Source: Paenibacillus sp. ACRRX (GTDB lineage: Bacteria; Bacillota; Bacilli; Paenibacillales; Paenibacillaceae). Taken from it: DNA of 64,000 nt. The position numbers and the translations under genes were made by a program. Below the pieces are notes generated by a model, which ran no database searches, was not told the origin of the DNA, and worked only from the letters and a program-made list of their open reading frames with translations. Of the stretch, positions 53,380 to 62,911 are shown in pieces; position 1 is the first letter of the stretch, and each line of letters opens with the position of its first letter. The stretch spans positions 868,001 to 932,000 of the forward strand of contig NZ_JAKRNK010000001.1 in assembly GCF_022346885.1 (NCBI RefSeq), written 5' to 3'.

Positions 53380-54117
53380 TTGTCTAGTACAAATATGATC
53401 AAACTAATCGGGCTAATGCTCATCGTAGCTGCTGTGAACATCCTCGTATTTTCACCGGGGTTAATAGGCGTACAGATTGGAACAAGCGCGCTCTCAACAG
53501 CAACGGGGGTTACCTTACTCTTTGCCAGTGGAGGGGTTCTTGTTATCGGAATCTATCATTTATTGTTTAAGAAACCGGTTATTATTCCGGTGAAACAAAT
53601 CAAAACGTATGACGAGTATATTGAACATCTATCTCGATATCGCCATGCGAAAGGAATTGAAAGCGATATAAGTTTGGCGCTAGAACAAATGGAACGTATG
53701 CAGAAGAGGAAGCGTACTTTAATCGAAGTTCTACAGCAGCGATTTGAAGAGACAGAGATGAGTTATAAGAAGTTCGCATCTGTCACCCAAGAAGTGGAGC
53801 ATCTATTCTACCAAAATATCAGGAGTATATTAAACATCCTGCATGTGTATGACGAATCGGAGTTCGAGCGTGTCTTTCAAAAGAAGTCATCAGGTTTTTC
53901 CAACGAACTTGTTCAGAAAAAAGCAAGTGTATATCAAGATTACCTGTCAACCATCACAAGCTCAATCTCGAATAATGAGGAAATTTTGTTAAGACTGGAT
54001 CAACTGCTATTAGAAATATCAAGCCTAGATCATATTGAACCTGGTGAGATTGAGCAGTTATCCTGCGTGCAGGAGTTAGACTCTTTAATCAGACAAACCA
54101 AATATTATAAACAGTGA
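53380..54117 (+). CDS. membrane-anchored helical protein, XpaC-like
   Basis: A 245-residue protein starting at TTG after GGAGGATGG. Two N-terminal helices (about 7-27 and 42-62) are followed by a long cytosolic coiled-coil region (75-240). This layout, and its place before a TelA gene, resemble XpaC of Bacillus (xpaC-telA pair), but sequence similarity is weak to my eye. It is the first gene of a three-gene operon; the VWA gene starts ~12 nt after its stop. Confidence 0.7.
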   Translation: MSSTNMIKLIGLMLIVAAVNILVFSPGLIGVQIGTSALSTATGVTLLFASGGVLVIGIYHLLFKKPVIIPVKQIKTYDEYIEHLSRYRHAKGIESDISLALEQMERMQKRKRTLIEVLQQRFEETEMSYKKFASVTQEVEHLFYQNIRSILNILHVYDESEFERVFQKKSSGFSNELVQKKASVYQDYLSTITSSISNNEEILLRLDQLLLEISSLDHIEPGEIEQLSCVQELDSLIRQTKYYKQ

Positions 54118-54129
54118 GAGGTGCAGCGA

Positions 54130-55815
54130 ATGGCCAATAGCAAAAAGATTGTATTATCTGTCTTGAGTGTGTTTGTCGTATTTATCCTTGTTTATCTTGG
54201 CGTGAACTTTACCTCCAACTTGGGTAAATCCAAATCGCAGGTTACGGCAGAAGATGCAGGTAAGCAGCTAAACAAGCTTTACTCCAATATCGCGGTGACG
54301 ACCGAAACTCCCGTAAAAGGTCAAATCGATATTAATCCCGCAGATATTGGCGAGACATTGCCTGATATTTCGAAGTTCCCGATTACGGTCAATAATACAA
54401 CGAATGAGTTTGTAGAAATTTTCTCATCGCCAGAAAAGTCAGGAGCAGGAGTAGATGGCTGGCTAGCGGAAGTTGCAGCCGAGTTTAATAACGCGAATAT
54501 CCAAGTAAACGGCAAGGCCGCATCTGTCAAGATTCGTAATATTGCTTCCGGAACTGCAGCTGACTATATTAAATCAGGCAAGTATATACCCGATGCCTTT
54601 ACACCTTCGAACGAGTTATGGGGCGAAATGGTAAAAGCGAGCGGAGTAAAAACTCAGCTTGTCACGAAGCGATTGGTGGGAAATGTTCCTGGTATTGTCA
54701 TTTCGAAATCGAAACACGATGCATTAGTAGCGGCATATGGTTCAGTGAATGTCAAAACGGTTACGGAAGCGATCGCAAATAATGAGTTCAGCATGGGGTA
54801 TACGGATCCATTTGCAAGCTCAACCGGCTTAAATTTCCTTATAACTTCGCTTCATACGTTTGATAGTTCTAATATCCTAAGTGATAAAGCCGTTCAAGGA
54901 TTTGAGAAGTTCCAAGCGAACGTTCCGTTTCTAGCTTCGACCACGATTCAAATGCGCGATGCCGCTAAATCGGGTATGTTAGACGGGTTTGTACTGGAAT
55001 ACCAAACCTATCTTAATACTGCCGACTTCAAAAGCGGCTACGTATTTACACCCTTTGGTATAAGACATGACAGTCCGCTGTATGCATTAGGTGATCTTCC
55101 GAAGTCCAAATTGGAAGTCATTAAGAAATTTTCCGAATTTGTAACACAAGCTAAATATCAAACAATGGCTCAAGAAAAAGGATTTAATGAGCTGAACCAA
55201 TATAAATCGGAGCTTGCTGTTGTAGAGGGCGGTCTGCTTGCATCTGCTCAGAAAATATGGAAAGAAAAGAAAAATGGAAGCAAGCCGATTGCAGCCGTGT
55301 TTGTAACCGATGTTTCAGGTAGTATGGCGGGTGAACCGATCAATCGTTTGAAGGAATCGTTGCTGAAAGGACAAAAATATCTGGGGAAAGAGAACAGCAT
55401 AGGTCTGGTCGCTTACTCCAATGATGTAACCATTCATTTGCCGATCAAAAAGTACGATACGACACAGCAATCGATGTTTGTTGGTGCGGTAAACAACTTA
55501 TTTGCGGACGGAGGTACAGCTACGTTCGATGGTATTATTGTTGCCTTAAAAATGCTTCAAGATGAGAAAGCCGTTAATCCATCAATAAAACCGATGATTT
55601 TTGTACTGAGTGATGGCGAGACCAATCGGGGGAATACCCTCAAAGATATTAAGGATCTGATCGCAACCTACAAAGTTCCGATTTACACGATTGGTTATAA
55701 TGCAGACATCCAAGCGCTACAGAGCATTTCAAGTATCAATGAAGCAGCCAGTATCAATGCGGATACAGACGATGTCGTCTATAAAATAGCGAACTTGTTT
55801 AACGTCCAAATGTAA
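54130..55815 (+). CDS. membrane-anchored substrate-binding-like and VWA domain protein
   Basis: About 561 residues. An N-terminal anchor (about 6-26) is followed by a periplasmic-binding-protein-like domain (about 80-360; GVDGWLAEVAAEFNNANIQV, IASGTAADYI, PDAFTPSNELW). A von Willebrand A domain (about 390-550) has the MIDAS motif FVTDVSGSMAG, GGTATFDG and LSDGETNRG. It acts outside the membrane. ATG 54130 after GAGAGGTG is preferred to GTG 54121. The neighbours are the XpaC-like and TelA genes, so it probably works with them in envelope stress or toxic-ion tolerance (inferred). Confidence 0.82.
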   Translation: MANSKKIVLSVLSVFVVFILVYLGVNFTSNLGKSKSQVTAEDAGKQLNKLYSNIAVTTETPVKGQIDINPADIGETLPDISKFPITVNNTTNEFVEIFSSPEKSGAGVDGWLAEVAAEFNNANIQVNGKAASVKIRNIASGTAADYIKSGKYIPDAFTPSNELWGEMVKASGVKTQLVTKRLVGNVPGIVISKSKHDALVAAYGSVNVKTVTEAIANNEFSMGYTDPFASSTGLNFLITSLHTFDSSNILSDKAVQGFEKFQANVPFLASTTIQMRDAAKSGMLDGFVLEYQTYLNTADFKSGYVFTPFGIRHDSPLYALGDLPKSKLEVIKKFSEFVTQAKYQTMAQEKGFNELNQYKSELAVVEGGLLASAQKIWKEKKNGSKPIAAVFVTDVSGSMAGEPINRLKESLLKGQKYLGKENSIGLVAYSNDVTIHLPIKKYDTTQQSMFVGAVNNLFADGGTATFDGIIVALKMLQDEKAVNPSIKPMIFVLSDGETNRGNTLKDIKDLIATYKVPIYTIGYNADIQALQSISSINEAASINADTDDVVYKIANLFNVQM

Positions 55816-55838
55816 CCCTTATCTATAGGAGGAGCTAT

Positions 55839-56978
55839 ATGTCATTTTCAATGGAAGTTGCAAGTCCGGAAGACATCCAAGCTGCAATTGAGCAAGAGGT
55901 TAAACCTGTTCCCGAGGAAGTCGCCAAGCTGCAAGCGTTGGCTGATTCCAATGTCGCGTCTATTATGTCTTTAGATCTTGATTCGCTTGAGAAGAGGAAA
56001 GAAATACTGCAATCGATTGACTCGTTCGGTATGAATACGATGAGAACATCTTCAGGCAAAAACAATTTACTGCAAGTTTCGGTCGGTAACCTTTCCAAGA
56101 CAGGAGATGAGGGCGGCCAAGTAGCAAAAGGCTTAACAGAGTTGCACATGCAATTAAAAGACTTGGACCCAAGCGTCATCGACTTTACAAAAACAGGATT
56201 TTTAGGCAAGTTGTTTAATCCGTTACGCGCTTATTTCTTGAAATATCAAAAAGCAGATGCGGTGATAGCAGATATTGTCGTCTCCCTGGATAAAGGGAAA
56301 ACAACCTTGAAGAATGACAATACGACGCTTGAGATTGAACAGCAGGCGCTGCGTGACTTGACAAAAAAGCTGCAAAAGGAAATCGAACTGGGTACTTTAA
56401 TGGACAGTTCCATTGAAACGCAGATCGAAACAGCCAAGGCTCGCAATGAAGATACAGACAAAATCCGCTTCATCACCGAGGAGGTCCTGTTCCCACTTCG
56501 TCAACGGGTAATGGATATGCAGCAAATGATGGTTGTAAACCAACAGGGGATTATGGCGATTGAAGTGGTCACACGTAACAACAAAGAATTGATTCGAGGC
56601 GTGGACAGAGCTAAAAACGTGACGATCTCAGCCTTGAAAATTTCTGTAACAGTAGCTAGTGCGTTATACAATCAAAAGATCGTATTGAAAAAAATTGAAT
56701 TGTTAAATCAAACGACAAATGAATTGATCGCGGGCACTTCAAGAATGTTAAAAGATCAAGGTGCTCATATCCATAAACAATCGCTTGAAACCAACATTTC
56801 TGTAGAAACCTTAAAACAAGCGTTCACTGATGTATTATCAGCGCTTGATTCCATCAGCACCTACAAACAAGAAGCACTCCCTAAGATGCGCGACACGATC
56901 GATCAGTTCAGGGAACTAGCGGATACTGGTGAGCAGCAAATCCAACGTTTAGAAAAGGGACACAAGCTGGGTTTGTAA
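55839..56978 (+). CDS. telA: TelA/YaaN-family toxic anion resistance protein
   Basis: A 379-residue largely helical cytosolic protein of the TelA family (PF05816). Recognisable parts are VDFTKTGFLGKLFNPLRAYF (about 130), the coiled-coil segment LKNDNTTLEIEQQALRDLTK, EEVLFPLRQRVMDMQQMMVV and NQTTNELIAGTSRMLKDQG near the end. Members are linked to tellurite, bacteriocin and cell-wall-antibiotic tolerance, but the mechanism is unknown. AGGAGG precedes the ATG; it lies 23 nt after the VWA gene in the same operon. Confidence 0.85.
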   Translation: MSFSMEVASPEDIQAAIEQEVKPVPEEVAKLQALADSNVASIMSLDLDSLEKRKEILQSIDSFGMNTMRTSSGKNNLLQVSVGNLSKTGDEGGQVAKGLTELHMQLKDLDPSVIDFTKTGFLGKLFNPLRAYFLKYQKADAVIADIVVSLDKGKTTLKNDNTTLEIEQQALRDLTKKLQKEIELGTLMDSSIETQIETAKARNEDTDKIRFITEEVLFPLRQRVMDMQQMMVVNQQGIMAIEVVTRNNKELIRGVDRAKNVTISALKISVTVASALYNQKIVLKKIELLNQTTNELIAGTSRMLKDQGAHIHKQSLETNISVETLKQAFTDVLSALDSISTYKQEALPKMRDTIDQFRELADTGEQQIQRLEKGHKLGL

Positions 56979-57075
56979 TGATCTATTTCCAACACCGTAT
57001 GAGTTCTTGTTCATATTAACGTGAAACAGATGGTTTATCCGTTCAGAGGATACCCGTATCTCAACATGTATAAAG

Positions 57076-57114
57076 CATGACCAGTCCATGGGTGAATCCG
57101 CGGGCTGGTCATGT
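57076..57114. terminator. terminator between convergent genes
   Basis: CATGACCAG and CTGGTCATG arms with an inner CCATGG/CCGCGG region; serves telA and the hydrolase. Confidence 0.6.
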
Positions 57115-57187
57115 TTGTGTATTGATTTGGTAAGTTATATCCGAACTCCATGTGACTTCATTGATGTGTGGCAGCTGCCTTTTCTAC

Positions 57188-58300
57188 TTAGAGGAACTTC
57201 TTCATTTCATTAAAAGCTAACTCGCGATGACCTGCTTGGCAGTGTTGTTCACCACCTGTTTCTTTCGTAAATACTTTAGTCGTAATGGAAGCCGCATTGC
57301 TTAATTCTTGTTGAATTTGCGGCAGGCGGCTGATAGGCACGTATTGATCATCTTGTCCAGCAAGTAATAGAACATCCTGATTAACGAATTGGCCGATTCC
57401 TTGCATCGTATGCTTTTCAATAGCTTTAAATAGTTCAAACGGCGTTGCTGCACCCGTATTCTCCATACCCTTGGTAAGTTTCCATTTTAAATCCATACTA
57501 TTAGCCATCATTTGTTCGAGTAAAGAATTAACTTGATCTGCTTCATTATGGTCAACCAGCTGCATGATACTCTTATAAGTCTCTGCTGGCATCCGATTTT
57601 TTAATGCATCTAGTCCACAATAGAAAATGTTAAAGGCAATGACTTTGTCGATTCTTTTTTCGAAAGCAGCAGCACGCATCGCCAGATAGCCGCCCCAAGA
57701 AGCGCCTAAAATGCTGACACGATCTAATTTGAAATAATCAATTATCGTTGATATCGGTTTTTCCCAGTTGTGAATGAGTTTAAGGCCGCTCTTCAAGGCG
57801 GTTCCTTGGCCTGGCCCATCAAATACGATAATATTGTAATTAATTCCTTTTATAAATTGCATCATTTTAAGCATCTCTTCCATGTAAGAATCGTAACCGC
57901 CAAACACAAGTAAGGTTTGGTTAGCCCCAGGCGTCAATAATTTGACAGCAGGAAGATAAGAGTCCTCATAAGGGATTTGAAAGAAATCATAGTCAAATTC
58001 AGTATATCCTTTATAGAACGTTTCTCGATATTTTTGATACATGGTGTCTTTATTAGGGTCTTCAGGTGACAAGTAAAATTCTGCTGCTTGATAGTAGACG
58101 GAGGCTAAGTCAAAGTCCTTGCTGTTTTCACGCTTCTGTGCAAAATCAAGCCAAGTTTCATACCAGCTGTGTGCATCCTGTAATCTCGGAATCATCTGTT
58201 CCAAGTCAGCCTGTGCGCGATCATCTTCTTGGTAATAATCATTCATAAACCGATTGATTTGCAGATTAAATTGTTCATCTTGTACATATGTTTTAAACAT
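57188..58300 (-). CDS. alpha/beta hydrolase, FrsA/dipeptidyl-peptidase-like
   Basis: A 370-residue hydrolase. The N-terminal ~120 residues are helical (YYQEDDRAQADLEQMIPRLQ, VYYQAAEFYLSPEDPNKDTM). The catalytic domain has VFGGYDSYMEEM, VFDGPGQG, the nucleophile elbow LGASWGGYLAM, the acid in LLLAGQDDQYVP and a late QHCQAGH histidine. It resembles FrsA/DUF1100-type esterases; substrate unknown. AAAGGAGG precedes the ATG. Divergent from a TetR gene with a palindrome between them, so it is probably the repressor's target. Confidence 0.82.
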   Translation of the reverse strand: MFKTYVQDEQFNLQINRFMNDYYQEDDRAQADLEQMIPRLQDAHSWYETWLDFAQKRENSKDFDLASVYYQAAEFYLSPEDPNKDTMYQKYRETFYKGYTEFDYDFFQIPYEDSYLPAVKLLTPGANQTLLVFGGYDSYMEEMLKMMQFIKGINYNIIVFDGPGQGTALKSGLKLIHNWEKPISTIIDYFKLDRVSILGASWGGYLAMRAAAFEKRIDKVIAFNIFYCGLDALKNRMPAETYKSIMQLVDHNEADQVNSLLEQMMANSMDLKWKLTKGMENTGAATPFELFKAIEKHTMQGIGQFVNQDVLLLAGQDDQYVPISRLPQIQQELSNAASITTKVFTKETGGEQHCQAGHRELAFNEMKKFL

Positions 58301-58314
58301 GTTGATTCCTCCTT

Positions 58315-58334
58315 TAGTAGGTATGTGCCTACTA
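58315..58334 (-). promoter_or_regulatory. palindromic operator upstream of the hydrolase
   Basis: TAGTAGG-TATGTG-CCTACTA, perfect 7-bp arms, directly next to the ribosome binding site of the hydrolase gene. A likely binding site for the adjacent TetR-family regulator. Confidence 0.55.
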
Positions 58335-58443
58335 TAGAGCAGAGTTATGTACGAAAAAATAAGTAAAAGTGCCGAAAATGTACGATATCTTACAAGTTAT
58401 ATAGGAAGTGTTCAATAACCTACAATTAAGGAGTAATTGGTTG

Positions 58444-59046
58444 ATGAGTGAAGACATCAGAGTGTATAAAACGAAACTAGCGATAAAACGAGGATTTATC
58501 GAACTGCTCCAACAACAACATTTTAAAGAGATTACGATCAAAAACATTTGTGATCAAGCGCTTATCGGACGATCGACTTTTTATAGTCATTATTTGGATA
58601 AGTACGACTTGTTAGAAAAGATGGTTCAACAACATGTTCTTGATTTTACAAATGAGATTAAACAACGATTTGATTCTATCGATGAGGGCAAGGTGGCTGA
58701 TGCTATCGAATTTGTCACCGATACGATGATTGAACATCAAATTGAGATTTCCACATTGTTAGAAGTGCACGAAGAAACAGCAGATCTACGCAAAGAATTT
58801 GAACACATTTTGTTCCGTACTTGCTTGGATTATTTAACTCGTCATTTTTCTTCAAGTACGATTGCATTAGACTATTTGGCAGAATTATATGCCGCTAACT
58901 CGATTGTGTTTTTGAATAGAGTCTTAAGACATGGGAAAGAACCTCCTATCATCCTGCTTGCCAATCAAATGCAGCAATACATTTTTGGTCAGTTAAAGCC
59001 TAATCGAATGTTTAATTCAAACAATGACGAAAAGGGGAAAGTATAA
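58444..59046 (+). CDS. TetR/AcrR-family regulator
   Basis: A 200-residue regulator from ATG 58444 (AAGGAG upstream; the frame from 58408 is longer without support). N-terminal helix-turn-helix: KRGFIELLQQQHFKEITIKNICDQALIGRSTFYSHYLDKYDLL. The C-terminal ligand domain (60-200) has the helical pattern of DhaS-like TetR regulators. It is divergent from the hydrolase and translationally coupled to a GNAT gene (stop TAA overlaps the next ATG). Confidence 0.85.
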   Translation: MSEDIRVYKTKLAIKRGFIELLQQQHFKEITIKNICDQALIGRSTFYSHYLDKYDLLEKMVQQHVLDFTNEIKQRFDSIDEGKVADAIEFVTDTMIEHQIEISTLLEVHEETADLRKEFEHILFRTCLDYLTRHFSSSTIALDYLAELYAANSIVFLNRVLRHGKEPPIILLANQMQQYIFGQLKPNRMFNSNNDEKGKV

Positions 59047-59855
59047 TGCTAGAATTACAAGCTAATCAATTTAATGTGGTTGAATCTTTTTTTATGAACA
59101 AAAAGAGCTGTATCCCAGCGTTATCTGTTATTTATGGCAACTATCCGGGTCGAGTATTTGTAGATGATGAGCAAACACCTCAAATCGTAATCGTTTGGGC
59201 TACTGGGAGATGGATGTACCTAGAGGGAAGTCTATCAACAGAGAACAACAAAGTTGATGTGAGCCGTTTTTTACAGCATATCGTTATGCCCGATTGTAAA
59301 CAGCGTAATGAAAAATGGTTTGAAATTTATACTTCGGATGATGAAGCGTGGAACTATTTTTTTGAAAAGGAAATCGCTTTTTTGAAAGTAAATAAGCATT
59401 ATGAATCCGTGTATGCACTAAATCTAAATAAATTTGCTCAAGTTAAGCGGCAAGTAAATGTAGTAGAAGAGCCGTTAAAAATTAACCTTGTTCATTTCGA
59501 TATACTGCCTCAATCATTTTATGCATTTCCATATGTCAGAGATGAGTTTAAAGCGAAGAAGTGCATAGGAGTAGAAGTGAAGAAAGATAATCAGCTCATC
59601 ACCGTTTGCAAAAACAACGGCTTTATCGTTGGAAATGAGTATTTTATTGATGTTGATACATTTGCTAAAGAAGAGCGAGGTAAAGGATATGCAACAGTTG
59701 CTGCCATTCGGTTAATGGATCACTTGTTAGAACAACAAATGTATCCTTTGTGGGAGACCACACATGAAAATATACCCTCACATAAACTAGCTGTAAGGCT
59801 TGGCTTTGAAAAAGTTGAAAACTATCCTGTGTATTCGTTTAATCTGGAAATATAA
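59046..59855 (+). CDS. GNAT acetyltransferase (PF12746-like)
   Basis: A 269-residue two-part acetyltransferase. The N-terminal half (GNYPGRVFVDDEQTPQIVIV, WATGRWMYLEG) and the C-terminal GNAT core (VDVDTFAKEERGKGYATVAAIRLMDHLL, the acetyl-CoA loop; NIPSHKLAVRLGFEKVENYPVYSF) match the GNAT_acetyltran family of Bacilli. The substrate is unknown. ATG overlaps the TetR stop (TAATG), so it belongs to the TetR operon. Confidence 0.8.
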   Translation: MLELQANQFNVVESFFMNKKSCIPALSVIYGNYPGRVFVDDEQTPQIVIVWATGRWMYLEGSLSTENNKVDVSRFLQHIVMPDCKQRNEKWFEIYTSDDEAWNYFFEKEIAFLKVNKHYESVYALNLNKFAQVKRQVNVVEEPLKINLVHFDILPQSFYAFPYVRDEFKAKKCIGVEVKKDNQLITVCKNNGFIVGNEYFIDVDTFAKEERGKGYATVAAIRLMDHLLEQQMYPLWETTHENIPSHKLAVRLGFEKVENYPVYSFNLEI

Positions 59856-59914
59856 AAAGCATATAATCGAATGCGGCCTCATCACGATTACTATAGGCAA
59901 GGATGTGAGTATAG

Positions 59915-61528
59915 ATGTATGTGCTGAGACGGGCAGAAGTGCTCAAATGGAAGAAAGACGAAAAAAAGATGGTGTTTGCTGTTGAGTTTCCTATGCTGCT
60001 AAGCTGTGATCATACGGTAAAGATCAAGTGGGACTGGGAGTGGACGACACTTCAAAAGGGGCAGGTAATCTTTCTGCGACCTGGCAAGTCAGTGAATATT
60101 GTCCTTGAATCTGATCTCCATACAGCACAACTGTTCAAGGTGTGCTTTCAGAGTTATACGTTAATCGAGGACAGTGGAGACAAGTTGACCTATAATGAGG
60201 AGCACTCGCAGCTGCCTGCTCATGGCGCGATGGCGGTCACAGGAGCATCAAGTTATCGTATATTCACCATGCTGGAAGAACTGACGAAGGAAGTGATAAC
60301 TAACAACGATAGTGCCTGTGACCGCCACCATTATAAACTAAGCGAGCTGCTTCGTTCATTTATAAAGGCGTTAAAACCAGCTGGCGAGAAAGTAGATCCA
60401 GTCATATGGAAGGCGCTAGAATATATCAATTGTCATTTTGACCAGCAGCTGACTCGTTCTCAATTGGCGAAGTTGGTCGGATTTAATACCAGTTATTTTT
60501 CGCGTCTGTTTCATAAGCAAGTAGGGCGCAGTTTTTCTGATCATTTGACACGCGTGCGAGTAGATAAAGCAAAGCAGCATTTGTTGGCGAGTAATGCTAC
60601 ATTAGGAGAGATTGCGGCAAAGGTTGGTTATGCGGACGGGCTGTACCTAAGTCGTAAGTTTAAACAGACCGTCGGCATGTCACCGACGGAATACCGAAAT
60701 CTACCTAAGCCTAAGCATGTGGTGGCGATGCAGTATGCAGGTGATTTGCTAGCGCTTGGTATTCAGCCAATTGCGGCCCCTTTCACGCCGTGGGAAGTGT
60801 CTCCGCTTGTACACGGAGATTTGGAAGGGACGCTTGATCTGGAGCGGGAAGATCCGGCAGGGAACTTGTATGGACTGCAAGTAGATATGATTGTGGCACC
60901 CGAATACCTTTATTATTGGCCTGGTAAAATGGAAAAGTTGGAGCAGCTTGCTGATGTCATCGTACTGCCATGGAACCGTGGAGATCGACTAGAAGCAGTT
61001 CGTCTTATGGGGCATATTATGGGCAGGGAAAAAGAAGCTGATCAGTGGATTGAATGGTACATTGGACGTGCGCGTTCAGCAGCTGCCAAATTAAAGACAC
61101 GGATAGGTCCTCATGAAACGGTGGGGCTGTATGAGGTATGGGAAGATCGTTCGATTTGTATTTGGAATGCAACTGCTAGAGGTGTATTCAATTTATTTGA
61201 GGGCTTAAAATTGACGCCTCATCCCCGTATCCAACGAGAGGTGCTGACTCCAGATAACCATCTATTCATTGAGGAATCTCAATTATCAGCTTATGCGGCA
61301 GATCACATGTTTGTGGTGCTTCCCTCCGAGTCCTCTGATTTATACGACAGCTTCACAGATAAACTTACCGAGCGTCCTATCTGGAGGGAACTGTTCGCGG
61401 ACGGACGCCGACGCGTGTATCCACTCAAGCTGGAGGAATTCTGGTGTAATGATGCTGCTGCACTTGTGAGGCAGCTTGATATCATGGCGAATTTAATGCT
61501 AAATGCTGCTGATATCTCTATAAAGTAA
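59915..61528 (+). CDS. AraC regulator with C-terminal siderophore-binding domain (Btr-like)
   Basis: A 537-residue cytosolic regulator. It has a sensor domain (1-150) and an AraC helix-turn-helix pair (165-268; LTRSQLAKLVGFNTSYFSRLFHKQ, LGEIAAKVGYADGLYLSRKFKQTVGMSPTEYR). A periplasmic-binding-protein domain follows (275-530; HVVAMQYAGDLLALGIQPIA, VDMIVAPEYLYYW, WFCNDAA-type end). No signal peptide lies between, unlike the ORFs at 50573 and 62912. The layout is that of Btr (YbbB) of B. subtilis, which binds bacillibactin and activates uptake genes. It probably activates the lipoprotein gene 112 nt downstream. Confidence 0.85.
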   Translation: MYVLRRAEVLKWKKDEKKMVFAVEFPMLLSCDHTVKIKWDWEWTTLQKGQVIFLRPGKSVNIVLESDLHTAQLFKVCFQSYTLIEDSGDKLTYNEEHSQLPAHGAMAVTGASSYRIFTMLEELTKEVITNNDSACDRHHYKLSELLRSFIKALKPAGEKVDPVIWKALEYINCHFDQQLTRSQLAKLVGFNTSYFSRLFHKQVGRSFSDHLTRVRVDKAKQHLLASNATLGEIAAKVGYADGLYLSRKFKQTVGMSPTEYRNLPKPKHVVAMQYAGDLLALGIQPIAAPFTPWEVSPLVHGDLEGTLDLEREDPAGNLYGLQVDMIVAPEYLYYWPGKMEKLEQLADVIVLPWNRGDRLEAVRLMGHIMGREKEADQWIEWYIGRARSAAAKLKTRIGPHETVGLYEVWEDRSICIWNATARGVFNLFEGLKLTPHPRIQREVLTPDNHLFIEESQLSAYAADHMFVVLPSESSDLYDSFTDKLTERPIWRELFADGRRRVYPLKLEEFWCNDAAALVRQLDIMANLMLNAADISIK

Positions 61529-61606
61529 CGATTGTCCATGATGAAGTAGTCACATTTTGAAATAGACGGTTTAGAGATGGGAGGGTACGATGATGTAGTA
61601 TTAATT

Positions 61607-61625
61607 GAGAAAGATAATCATTACT
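61607..61625 (+). promoter_or_regulatory. Fur box before the siderophore-binding lipoprotein
   Basis: GAGAAAGATAATCATTACT matches 15 of 19 positions of the Fur consensus and lies 16 nt before the ATG. Confidence 0.6.
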
Positions 61626-61640
61626 GATCGGAGAGAGAAC

Positions 61641-62690
61641 ATGATCCATTATAAGCAGAGACGATGGGGAGTCATTTTAATTACGATATTCCTAGTTATA
61701 CTGAGTGGGTGCAGTGGAGAGAGTCAGTCCGCACAGTCCGAATCAACGACCAATACGGCTGTGACAACAAACAGTGGGGATTCCGGCCAAACAGCCAAGA
61801 ATACATCTCCTCAGACAAAACAGAATTCCACTGTGGATACAGAAGCCCAGACTCGTATCGTTTCAACGGTACATGGCGACGTTGAGATACCGGCCAATCC
61901 ACAGCGCATCGTTACGCAAGGTTATTTGGCTGACTTTCTGGCACTAGGCGTTAAGCCAGTTGGTGCTCCTTATTGGGAGATCGAGAGTCCGTATGTCAAG
62001 TCGTTATCGGCGGGAATTGAGGACATCGGCCAGATTGATGGCGGTTCCGTGGAGAAGATGTTATCGCTTAGCCCTGACTTGATCGTCACAGTTGGCGGAG
62101 ATGACAAACTAAACGAACAGTACCGCAAGATTGCGCCAACTGTAGTGATTCCCTACGGCACCTATCACGAGGTGCACATTGAAATGAGAGCGTTTGGAAA
62201 GATGATCGGCAAAGAGAAGGAGGCCGAAGCATGGCTAACGGAATTTGACGAGCAGGTAAAAAAGGCAAAGGATGCAATAAAAGGTGTCGTGAAGGAAGGT
62301 ATAACCTTTACCATCATGGGTCCTTTTGGCAAAGACTTCTATATTTATGGTGATACCGTCAACCGGGGCGGACAAGCCATACATCAGCAATTGGGTCTGA
62401 CCCCGACTCCAAAGGTGAAGCAGGATTTGATTGATAAAAAGATCAATGCGCTGAGTATTTCGGAGGAGAAGATGGCGGACTATGCTGGGGATTATATTTT
62501 CCTGGATATTTCAGGTGGTGCCGAGTTCGACGAGAAGTCACCAGTGTGGGCTTCCCTTGAGGCGGTTAAGAACAAAAGAGTATTTAAGCTGGATGGTGAC
62601 CGATTCTGGCCGTATGACCCAATTGCTGTCCAATCGCAGGTGCAAGAGGTAGCAGCGATGATTCAGGACCGTCTGGGTACGAAAAAGTAA
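61641..62690 (+). CDS. iron-siderophore ABC transporter substrate-binding lipoprotein
   Basis: A 349-residue lipoprotein. Signal peptide: RRWGVILITIFLVILSGCSG with lipobox LSGC, then a Ser/Thr/Gln-rich linker. The class III binding domain starts at TRIVSTVHGDVEIPANPQRI; GYLADFLALGVKPVGAPYWE, LSLSPDLIVTVGG and IAPTVVIPYGTY are typical. An ATG at 61641 after GGAGAGAG is used; the frame from 61605 overlaps the Fur box. Anchored outside the membrane, it delivers a ferric siderophore to a permease not in this window. Confidence 0.85.
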   Translation: MIHYKQRRWGVILITIFLVILSGCSGESQSAQSESTTNTAVTTNSGDSGQTAKNTSPQTKQNSTVDTEAQTRIVSTVHGDVEIPANPQRIVTQGYLADFLALGVKPVGAPYWEIESPYVKSLSAGIEDIGQIDGGSVEKMLSLSPDLIVTVGGDDKLNEQYRKIAPTVVIPYGTYHEVHIEMRAFGKMIGKEKEAEAWLTEFDEQVKKAKDAIKGVVKEGITFTIMGPFGKDFYIYGDTVNRGGQAIHQQLGLTPTPKVKQDLIDKKINALSISEEKMADYAGDYIFLDISGGAEFDEKSPVWASLEAVKNKRVFKLDGDRFWPYDPIAVQSQVQEVAAMIQDRLGTKK

Positions 62691-62818
62691 CAGCCAAATT
62701 TTATAGATCCTCCAACTGAAGTTGTCATTCTATCGAAACATGGGTGGAATGGTCAGCTTCTTTTACTTTTTTGATGAAAAAAATACTAATCGGTCTGTTC
62801 CAAATCTAGCATTGAAGC

Positions 62819-62833
62819 TGAGAATTGTTATCA
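62819..62833 (+). promoter_or_regulatory. Fur box candidate before the second AraC-lipoprotein ORF
   Basis: TGAGAATTGTTATCA matches 13 of 15 positions of the 7-1-7 Fur motif TGATAATNATTATCA. Confidence 0.5.
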
Positions 62834-62911
62834 ACTATAATAAGAGGAGGATTGCTAAGCTTTAGGTGTTAGCATCTGGTCATGGTGTACTAAGAAAGAG
62901 AGGATGCAACG

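Noticed and set aside
55835..56476. Minus-strand frames opposite telA
   Set aside because: Antisense of a well-supported gene, without start signals.
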